Assembly: GCF_002224485.1 (NCBI RefSeq)
Contig: NZ_CP022463.1
Coordinates: 580,804 to 644,803, forward strand
Direction: 5' to 3'
DNA: 64,000 nucleotides
From: Sinomonas sp. R1AF57
GTDB taxonomy: Bacteria > Actinomycetota > Actinomycetes > Actinomycetales > Micrococcaceae
Below the pieces are notes generated by a model that saw only the letters and a list, made by a program, of their open reading frames with translations, made no database searches and had not been told where the DNA came from. Below, piece by piece: positions 34,814 through 41,301 of the stretch; the stretch's first letter is position 1; the number at the start of each line of letters is the position of its first letter. The position numbers and the translations under genes are program-made.

Positions 34814-36097
34814 GTGACCACTACCCGCCGCAGCTTCCTCTCAGCAGCGTCCCTCGCCGCCCTCGGCGCCGCAGCCCTCACCGGGGCCGCCGCGCCGTCC
34901 GCCGCCCGGGTCATCGCGCCTTCCGCCCTGCCCGCCGACCCGGCCGCGTCCGGGGTCGAGCACATCATCGTCGTGATGATGGAGAACCGTTCCTTCGACC
35001 ACTTCCTCGGGTGGCTCCCCGGCGCCGACGGGAAGCAGAGCGGCCTCATCTACACCGACCGCTACGGCATCCCGCACGGAACGCACCATCTGGCCGACTA
35101 CCAGGGGTGCAGCCACCCCGACCCCGACCACTCGCAGGAGGGCGGGCTGATCGAGTTCAACAACGGCAGGTGCGACGGCTGGCTCCGCGCCGGCGACAAC
35201 GACGACTTCGCCATCGGCTACTACACGGACGCCGACCTCGCGTTCTTCGCCCAGGCCGCGCCCGGCTGGACCGTCTGCGACAACTACTTCGCGGCGGTGA
35301 TGGCAGAGACGTACCCGAATCGCTTCTACCAGCACGCCGCCCAGACGGACCGCATCCACAACTCCTCCGCGAACGCGACCATCCCCACCATCTGGGACCG
35401 TCTCGCCGCCGCCGGCGTCAGTGGGAAGTACTACTACTCCGACGTGCCGTTCCTCGCGCTGTGGGGGACCAAGTACATGCCGATCTCCTCGCCGTACTCG
35501 GCGTTCCTCAGCGACTGCGCCGCCGGCACCCTGCCGTCGGTCAGCTTCGTCGACCCGCGCTTCATGGACGAGGGCTCGGGAACATCCGGCGACGACCACC
35601 CCCACGCGGACGTCCGGTCGGGAGAGCTCTTCCTCAACGAGGTCTACCGCGCCGTGACGACGTCGCCGACGTGGTCCCGCACCATGCTCGTGGTCAACTT
35701 CGACGAGTGGGGCGGCTTCTACGACCACGTCGCGCCGACCACCGCCCCCGACACCAGCCAGGCGACGGCGCTGCGCGGCTTCCGGGTTCCCGCCCTCGTC
35801 GTCTCGCCCTTCGCCCGCCGCGGCGCGGTCGCGTCCGGCACCTACGACCACACCTCGGTCCTCAAGGCCATCGAGTGGCGCTGGAACCTCCAGGCCCTTA
35901 CCCCACGCGACGCCAACGCCGCCAACATCGCCGAGGTCCTCGACTTCGCCTCGGCGCCCAACCTCGCCGCCCCGGCCTACACGGTCCCTCCCTTCGCCGC
36001 CGGCGCGCCCTGCACGCCCCTCCCCGGCGGGGACCCGGAGGACGAGTGGCACCCGCTCAAGAACCGCGCCATCGCGGAAGGATGGAAGCTCGCATGA
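34814..36097 (+). CDS. Tat-exported phosphoesterase (phospholipase C family)
   Basis: A 427-residue exported enzyme of the PF04185 phosphoesterase group, which includes bacterial phospholipase C and acid phosphatases. The N-terminus TTTRRSFLSAASLAALGAAAL is a twin-arginine signal. The catalytic start is HIIVVMMENRSFDHFLGWLPG (about 50-70), with Glu-Asn-Arg-Ser as usual. Further metal residues are in DDHPHADVRSGELF and VVNFDEWGGFYDHVAP. The substrate may be a phospholipid or another phosphodiester. The GTG start at 34814 sets the Tat motif at residues 4-8. It overlaps the next, related gene by four bases. Confidence 0.88.
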   Translation: MTTTRRSFLSAASLAALGAAALTGAAAPSAARVIAPSALPADPAASGVEHIIVVMMENRSFDHFLGWLPGADGKQSGLIYTDRYGIPHGTHHLADYQGCSHPDPDHSQEGGLIEFNNGRCDGWLRAGDNDDFAIGYYTDADLAFFAQAAPGWTVCDNYFAAVMAETYPNRFYQHAAQTDRIHNSSANATIPTIWDRLAAAGVSGKYYYSDVPFLALWGTKYMPISSPYSAFLSDCAAGTLPSVSFVDPRFMDEGSGTSGDDHPHADVRSGELFLNEVYRAVTTSPTWSRTMLVVNFDEWGGFYDHVAPTTAPDTSQATALRGFRVPALVVSPFARRGAVASGTYDHTSVLKAIEWRWNLQALTPRDANAANIAEVLDFASAPNLAAPAYTVPPFAAGAPCTPLPGGDPEDEWHPLKNRAIAEGWKLA

Positions 36098-37260
36098 ACC
36101 GCCCACAGCTCGCCCCGGGCGCCCTTGCCTTCTCCGCACGACGGCGCCCGCTCGCCGTCGTGCTCGGAGCCCTCGCCGTGCTGGTGCTCGCCGCCGTCGC
36201 GCTCGTGCGTGCCGGAGGGGGCCAAGAGGCAAGCGCGGCCGACACCGCGCCGCAGTACCTGCCCGCGAGCTCCCACGTGTTCGTCATCAACCTCGAGAAC
36301 AAGGGCTACGACGAGACGTGGGGCGCGTCCTCGCAGGCGCCCTACCTCTCGCAGACGCTGCGCTCGCAGGGCGTCCTGCTGAACAGCTACTACGGCACCG
36401 GCCACAACTCCCTGGACAACTACATCTCCCAGATCTCGGGCCAGGGCCCGAACAGCCAGACCCAGGCGGACTGCCAGACCTACTCGCCGTTCGTCCAGAC
36501 CGGCACCGCGGCCCAGGGCCAGGCGGTGGGCAGCGGGTGCGTGTACCCGTCCGGCGTGCCGACGGTCGCGGACCAGCTCACCGCGGCCGGCAAGACGTGG
36601 AAGGGCTACATGGAGGACATGGGCACGCCCTGCCGCCATCCCCAGCCCGGCGCGGTGGACGACACCCAGAAGGCCCGGGTCGGCGACCAGTACGCCGCGC
36701 GCCACAATCCGTTCGTGTACTTCGCGGGCATCACCCGCTCCCCGGACTGCGCCAAGAACGACGTCGACCTGACCGCCCTCAGCGGCGACCTCGCCTCGGC
36801 CTCGACCACCCCGGCAGTCTCCTTCATCACCCCCAACCTCTGCCATGACGGGCATGACTCCCCCTGCGTGGACGGCCAGCCCGGCGGCCTCGTCTCGGCC
36901 GACGCCTGGCTGAAGCAGTGGGTGCCCGTCATCACGAACTCGCCCGCGTTCACGAAGGACGGCGTGCTGGTCATCACGTTCGACGAGTCCGACGGCCCGC
37001 AGCAGGACGCGAGCGCGTGCTGCGGCGAGGGGCCCGGCCCGAACGCCGCGCTGCCCGGCATCACGGGGATGGGCGGTGGCCGCGTCGGCGCGCTCGTGCT
37101 CTCGCCGTTCACCGCGGGCGGGACGTGGTCCACGACCCCGTACAACCACTACAGCCTGCTCGCGAGCGTCGAGGATCTCAACGGCCTGCCCTACCTCGGG
37201 TACGCCGGCGCCCCGGGCCTCAACCGCTTCGGGCTCGACGTGTACAACAAGGGGGTCTGA
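36094..37260 (+). CDS. Membrane-anchored or secreted phosphoesterase (acid phosphatase-like)
   Basis: A 388-residue relative of the previous enzyme, from a different branch of PF04185. Residues 20-42 (LAVVLGALAVLVLAAVALV) are a signal anchor. The catalytic start is HVFVINLENKGYDETWG (about 62-78), with GTGHNSLDNYISQISGQGP, DGVLVITFDESDG and YNHYSLLASVEDLNGLPYLG following. The Ser/Thr nucleophile region differs from the first copy (ENKG instead of ENRS). It begins at an ATG overlapping the upstream stop (ATGA), so the two enzymes are made together and may act in turn on one extracellular phosphoester. Confidence 0.85.
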   Translation: MNRPQLAPGALAFSARRRPLAVVLGALAVLVLAAVALVRAGGGQEASAADTAPQYLPASSHVFVINLENKGYDETWGASSQAPYLSQTLRSQGVLLNSYYGTGHNSLDNYISQISGQGPNSQTQADCQTYSPFVQTGTAAQGQAVGSGCVYPSGVPTVADQLTAAGKTWKGYMEDMGTPCRHPQPGAVDDTQKARVGDQYAARHNPFVYFAGITRSPDCAKNDVDLTALSGDLASASTTPAVSFITPNLCHDGHDSPCVDGQPGGLVSADAWLKQWVPVITNSPAFTKDGVLVITFDESDGPQQDASACCGEGPGPNAALPGITGMGGGRVGALVLSPFTAGGTWSTTPYNHYSLLASVEDLNGLPYLGYAGAPGLNRFGLDVYNKGV

Positions 37261-37271
37261 CCCTCAGCGCA

Positions 37272-37313
37272 GGGACATGACCCCTCAGCACAGGGACATG
37301 ACCCCTCAACGCG
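37272..37313 (+). repeat. 21-bp tandem repeat array C (two units, family 1)
   Basis: Two 21-base units, GGGACATGACCCCTCAGCAC and GGGACATGACCCCTCAACGC (each plus one base), preceded by a partial unit at 37260-37271. It lies between two convergent genes, in the same orientation as array B. Confidence 0.9.
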
Positions 37314-37327
37314 AAGGGACGGCAGGG

Positions 37328-37765
37328 TCAGCGGGTCCGGCGCAGGACGCTCTCCAGGAGCAGGTCCTTCGCCGGGCCGGTGACGTCCCACGTCCAGCGC
37401 AGCTCGTCGGGGCCCACCGCCTCGTAGTACACGCGGTAGTCGTCGGGGGAGCACCAGTGGGTGCCGTCGGAGGCCGCGCGGGTGAGGTCGACCGAGTGGA
37501 AGGGGCGCCCGTCGGCGAAGAAGACCTCCATCGCGCCCGGGTGCGCTCCGGGCCGCCAGACGTACTCCCGCGTCGCCGGTCCCTCGTGGGCGCCCCAGCG
37601 GACGGTGCCCTCCTCGCGCTGCTGCAGCGCGCCGTCGTCCGCATCGGTGCTGAGGGGGGCGAAGGTGACCGTGCCCGAGAAGCGGCCCCGGGCGCCGGTC
37701 GCGCGGTCCAGCATCGTCCGTTCGACGGACCACGTGCCGCGGAGGAACGCGTACAGGTCAGGCAC
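37328..37765 (-). CDS. DUF6314 family protein
   Basis: A 145-residue protein matching DUF6314: PDLYAFLRGTWSVERTMLDRATGARGRFSGTVTFAPL at the start, then a beta-rich body with DGRPFHSVDLTRAASDGTHWCSPDDYRVYYEAV and a final WDVTGPAKDLLLESVLRR. The fold looks lipocalin-like, which would suit binding of a small hydrophobic ligand; this is inference. I start it at a GTG (37765), 13 bases after the tRNA 3' end. A TTG at 37777 would almost touch the tRNA. There is no ribosome site, so the message is probably leaderless or made by tRNA processing. Confidence 0.78.
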   Translation of the reverse strand: MPDLYAFLRGTWSVERTMLDRATGARGRFSGTVTFAPLSTDADDGALQQREEGTVRWGAHEGPATREYVWRPGAHPGAMEVFFADGRPFHSVDLTRAASDGTHWCSPDDYRVYYEAVGPDELRWTWDVTGPAKDLLLESVLRRTR

Positions 37766-37778
37766 TGGATACGACAAG

Positions 37779-37852
37779 TGCCCCCGACCGGAATCGAACC
37801 GATGGCCTGCCCTTTAGGAGAGGGCCGCTCTATCCTACTGAGCTACGGGGGC
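37779..37852 (-). tRNA. tRNA-Arg (CCU)
   Basis: A complete 74-base cloverleaf on the minus strand. The acceptor stem is GCCCCCG/CGGGGGC with discriminator A. The D arm is GCTC/GAGC, the anticodon arm GCCCT-CTCCTAA-AGGGC gives anticodon CCT, and the T arm is ATCGG-TTCGATT-CCGGT. No CCA is encoded. It reads AGG codons, which are rare in this GC-rich genome. No integrated element is seen on either side. Confidence 0.97.
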
Positions 37853-37909
37853 CCGCCCGCGAGAGCGGGCACGCACCAGCATACAAGGTCGTGAGGCTAG
37901 GCTGGCGAC

Positions 37910-38722
37910 GTGGCACAGGCACGGTCTCGGCAGGGTTCGGGCGACGGCGGCCGGACGGAACGCATCCGGCTCTACCTCGGCGCGTGGTCGGCCGTGAGCG
38001 TCGTGCAGTTCTTCGCCGCCGAGGCGGCCACGATCGCCCAGTGGGCCGGACCCGCGCCGTACAGCCGCAGGCTCGGCTTCATCTCGGACCTCGGCCAGGT
38101 CAGCTGTGGCCTCCACGGCACCCGTGAGATCTGCTCGCCCCTCCACGCCCTCATGGACGTCTCCTTCGTGCTGCAGGGGATCGGCATGGTCATCGCCGCG
38201 CTGCTCCTGACGTCCCCGGTGCTCCGGGTCGCCGCCGAGTGGCCGGCCGTGCTCGCCGAGCGCCGCCTCACCGCCGCCCTGATGCGCACGACGCCGCCCC
38301 TCGCCTCCCACGCGACGGTCGCCGTCCCGCGGCTCGCCACGCTCGCGGTCCGGCTCCTGCTCGCGGCCGCGGGGATCGGGGTGGCGGTCGTGGGACTCTT
38401 CCCGCAGGATTCGGTGGAGTCCATCCATCTGGCGGGCGCCACCGCCTACTTCCTGGGCGGCTCGTGCGCGCTCGTGGTCCTCGGACTCCTCTGGCTGCGC
38501 CGCACGGCCGCCGCCTGGCCGGTCCTGCTCCTGGGCGCGACGGCGCTCACCTCGACCCTCGTGGGCGGCGCGCTGCAGATGCGCGTGCCCGAACCCGGCA
38601 CCCTCGAGCGGCTCATGGGCTACCCGGTCACGATCGGCATCGCCCTCGTGGGCGCCGTCCTCGCGTGGCGGCTGGGCGTGCCCGCCCGGGCCGCGCGGGC
38701 GCTCGCCAGAGCCCGCGCCTGA
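37910..38722 (+). CDS. DUF998 family membrane protein
   Basis: A 270-residue membrane protein with about seven hydrophobic segments. It starts YLGAWSAVSVVQFFAAEAATIAQWAG, has the DUF998-typical loop YSRRLGFISDLGQVSCGLHGTREICSPLHALMD with two Cys, and GLFPQDSVESIHLAGATAYFLGG before the later helices. The function of the family is unknown. The GTG start at 37910 lies 57 bases from the tRNA gene, divergent from it. The C-terminus is basic. Confidence 0.82.
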   Translation: MAQARSRQGSGDGGRTERIRLYLGAWSAVSVVQFFAAEAATIAQWAGPAPYSRRLGFISDLGQVSCGLHGTREICSPLHALMDVSFVLQGIGMVIAALLLTSPVLRVAAEWPAVLAERRLTAALMRTTPPLASHATVAVPRLATLAVRLLLAAAGIGVAVVGLFPQDSVESIHLAGATAYFLGGSCALVVLGLLWLRRTAAAWPVLLLGATALTSTLVGGALQMRVPEPGTLERLMGYPVTIGIALVGAVLAWRLGVPARAARALARARA

Positions 38723-38746
38723 GGCGGCCGGACCGCAGCGCCGGGA

Positions 38747-39373
38747 TCACGCCGTCGTGCGCTGCCTCCTGGCCAGCAGGACGGCAGCCGCGGCCGCCGC
38801 GAGCATGAGGACCAGCAGCACCCACCCGGCCACGACGAGCACCGACGCGAGCACGGCTGCCCCGGTGTCGGCGGGTGAGCCCAGAGCGGTGTCGACGGCC
38901 ACGTTGCCCGCCAGGCGCACGACGACGAATGCGGCCACGAGCGCGAACGCGGACCATCGCTGGGCCTTGGCCTTGAGCCAGGAGCCGAACACCAGCAGGA
39001 ACGTGAACCCGGCCGCGAGCGGGAAGATGGTCCCCGCGGTCTTGTGCACGTAGTTGAGCTGGCCGAGGGCGTCGTCGTCCATCGCCCCGCGCAGCTGGGA
39101 GATGTAGTCGGGGGAGAACCCGCCGATGAGCGAGTCCGGCATGGCGAGGCCGCCGGAGAGCTGGGTCATCTGCGTCAGGGTCAGCAGGTGCAGGTACCAG
39201 AACATGAAGACGCTCGCCACGAGGCCTGCGATGATGATGAGCTTCGCGTTGCCCTGGGCCTGCTCGGGCGTCCGCTGGGTCGTCGGGTTCACGGGCTGGC
39301 CGGCACGGGCTCCCGGCGGGACCGCAGCCCGGTCGCCGTGCTTGCGCGCCCGCTGGGCGGGGGTCTTGGACAT
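38747..39373 (-). CDS. Membrane protein with four predicted helices
   Basis: A 208-residue protein. The first 40 residues are basic and unstructured (TPAQRARKHGDRAAVPPGARAGQPVNPTTQ). Four hydrophobic segments follow (about 45-68, 113-132, 139-157 and 172-200). The loop after the first (GGLAMPDSLIGGFSPDYISQLRGAMDDDALGQLNYVHKTAG) is a recognisable block that I know from actinobacterial conserved hypotheticals. Function unknown. It is divergent from the inositol-phosphatase gene and convergent with the DUF998 gene. Confidence 0.72.
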   Translation of the reverse strand: MSKTPAQRARKHGDRAAVPPGARAGQPVNPTTQRTPEQAQGNAKLIIIAGLVASVFMFWYLHLLTLTQMTQLSGGLAMPDSLIGGFSPDYISQLRGAMDDDALGQLNYVHKTAGTIFPLAAGFTFLLVFGSWLKAKAQRWSAFALVAAFVVVRLAGNVAVDTALGSPADTGAAVLASVLVVAGWVLLVLMLAAAAAAVLLARRQRTTA

Positions 39374-39429
39374 GGTCCCATTATCGCCTCCCGGGCGCCG
39401 GTGGACTGGGCGCCGGTAGGCTGGGGGCC

Positions 39430-40269
39430 GTGGCTGAGATGAGCGAGCACCTCGATTCCCTTCCCGACCTCGACCCCGGTCTGAACGACGCGGACCTGGC
39501 CGCCGCCCTCGTGCGGGCCGCGGGCGACCTCGCGCTGCGGATGCGGCAGGACGGGCTCGACGCCGAGCGCAAGACTTCCGTCTCGGACATCGTCACCGCC
39601 GCCGACAAGGCCGCCGAGGCCTACGTCCTGGCCCAGCTGCGGCGCTGCCGCCCGGACGACGGCGTGTTCGGCGAGGAGGGGGCACAGGTGCCCTCGGCCT
39701 CGGGGCGCACGTGGGTGATCGACCCCGTGGACGGGACGCTCAACTTCTTCACGGGCTCGAGCTACTGGTGCTCGGCGCTCGCCCTGCGCGGCGAGGCGGC
39801 CGACAGCGACGCCGACCCGGAGTCCCTCCTCGGCGCGATCTACCAGCCCCAGGAGGACAAGCTGTGGGTGGGAGGCGACGCCACGCCGGCGACCCTCAAC
39901 GGCGAGGCGCTCGCCGGGCCGGCCGACGCGCGGCTCGGGCTCCTCGGCGCGGCGACGTCCATCCAGCCGCGCTGGCTCGAGCAGCCGCTGTCCGCGATGC
40001 CCTGGCACGCCGCGGCCGTCCAGGCCGCGTCGATCCGCATCCTCGGCTCCGGCTCGTGCGACCTGGCCCGCGTGGCCACCGGCGAGATCGGCGTCTGGTT
40101 CCAGCACTCCTGCCCGCAGTGGGACTGGCTTCCCGGCAAGGCGATCGTGACCGCGGCGGGCGGCTCGACCGCCACCGTGGAGGTCAATGGGCTCACCTGG
40201 TTCGCGGCGGGGGGCACGACGGCGGTGCGGGAGGTCGTGGCAGCGCTCGCCTCGGCGCGGCTCGGCTGA
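39430..40269 (+). CDS. Inositol monophosphatase family protein
   Basis: A 279-residue Mg-dependent phosphatase of the IMPase fold. Motifs in order: SDIVTAADKAAEAYV, GVFGEEGAQ (Glu metal ligand), WVIDPVDGTLNFFTG (Asp ligands), and WDWLPGKAIVTAAGG near the C-terminus. Substrates in the family include inositol phosphates, histidinol phosphate and PAP; the sequence does not decide. The start is a GTG at 39430. It is probably a single-gene unit, 157 bases before the DUF892-like gene. Confidence 0.88.
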   Translation: MAEMSEHLDSLPDLDPGLNDADLAAALVRAAGDLALRMRQDGLDAERKTSVSDIVTAADKAAEAYVLAQLRRCRPDDGVFGEEGAQVPSASGRTWVIDPVDGTLNFFTGSSYWCSALALRGEAADSDADPESLLGAIYQPQEDKLWVGGDATPATLNGEALAGPADARLGLLGAATSIQPRWLEQPLSAMPWHAAAVQAASIRILGSGSCDLARVATGEIGVWFQHSCPQWDWLPGKAIVTAAGGSTATVEVNGLTWFAAGGTTAVREVVAALASARLG

Positions 40270-40426
40270 GGCGGCGCGGGCCGCCCGCACGGGCGATGGC
40301 GCGTCCATTGTTGCAGCCCCTGTGAGGCGGCGGGACAATGGACCCAAGGACTGAGGCGGACGCCCCGCAAGAAGTGCCAACAGGCTTCGCGCCCGCCGCA
40401 CGCCAGCTGGGAGGCGACGGACTGCC

Positions 40427-40936
40427 ATGTTTGAGCACTTTTCCGAGGCCCATGAACTCTTCGTGTACCGGATGGGCATCGCCCGGGGAACCACCCGGCG
40501 GGCGATCGTGACCCTGGGGACCCTTGAGCAGCACGCGCAGCGCGCGGAGGTCGGGGCCCTGATGCGGGACCTGTCCGAGGAGGCCAGGGCCCATACTGCC
40601 GCCCTCGAGGACCTCTTCGCCGAACTGGAGCGCAACGTCGCCGTTCCTGTTGCGCATACCGCGGACGGGCTCGACAAGGAGGTCCACTCCGTGGTCCGCA
40701 AGACCGACGAGGGCATCCTCGACCTCGCGGTCCTGCCGCTCGCGCTCGAGATCCAGTACGCGGCCATCGCGGCGTACGAGCCGCTCGCCGTCTACGCCAG
40801 GGAGTGGCTCGAAGGGGACGTCGCGGACCGCCTCGAGAAGTGCGTCGCGGAGCAGCTCTCCTCACGCAACCAGGTGCTCGGGCTCATGCGCACCGTCTTC
40901 GCCAGCGGGGACACCGTCCAGGCCCGGCCGGACTGA
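40427..40936 (+). CDS. DUF892-like ferritin-fold protein
   Basis: A 169-residue all-helical protein. The pattern AHELFVYRMGIARGTTRRAIVTLGTLEQHAQRAEVGALMRDLSEEARAHTAALEDLFAEL, then DEGILDLAVLPLALEIQYAAIAAYEPLAVYA, fits the DUF892/YciF four-helix ferritin-like family. Metal-ligand candidates are E and H in EEARAH and E in EIQYAAIAAYE. Related proteins are general-stress proteins, so stress induction is likely. Function is not shown. Confidence 0.65.
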   Translation: MFEHFSEAHELFVYRMGIARGTTRRAIVTLGTLEQHAQRAEVGALMRDLSEEARAHTAALEDLFAELERNVAVPVAHTADGLDKEVHSVVRKTDEGILDLAVLPLALEIQYAAIAAYEPLAVYAREWLEGDVADRLEKCVAEQLSSRNQVLGLMRTVFASGDTVQARPD

Positions 40937-41002
40937 GACGGACCGAGCGGGGCCTGAGGGGCTGACGCACCACTGAGCGGGGGAGCCACGACGGGAGGAA
41001 CG

Positions 41003-41251
41003 ATGAGACACCACAACGAGAACCAGCACGAGCCGGGCGCTCCGGAGACGCGCGTGAGCACGTTCATGCGTGTCATGGGCCGGCTGCGGGACGTCTACGG
41101 GCCCGCGAACCGGCGCATCGCCCAGGAGGAGCTGCGGCACCGGCCCAACCCGGAGGACCTCAGGACCCAGCACGAGGTCGACGGGATCGAGGTCGAGGTG
41201 GACAGTGAGGGGCACCGGTACGGGGTGCGCAGGGACGGCGCCGGCGGGTGA
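41003..41251 (+). CDS. Small hypothetical protein
   Basis: An 82-residue charged protein with no membrane segment. The middle (VSTFMRVMGRLRDVYGPANRRIAQEELRHRPNPEDLRTQHEVDGIEVEVDSEGHRYGVRRD) looks conserved-type, and GGGAGGAACG lies just before the ATG. I do not recognise a family. It lies between the DUF892-like gene and pcrA on the same strand. Confidence 0.6.
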   Translation: MRHHNENQHEPGAPETRVSTFMRVMGRLRDVYGPANRRIAQEELRHRPNPEDLRTQHEVDGIEVEVDSEGHRYGVRRDGAGG

Positions 41252-41301
41252 TCCCGCAGGCTGCCGCTCCGCCGGCACCGGCGGCCTAAAATAGAGGGAT
41301 C

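Noticed and set aside
37779-37852. tRNA gene as an attachment site of an integrated element
   Set aside because: No integrase, no direct repeat of the tRNA 3' end and no shift in gene content are seen on either side.
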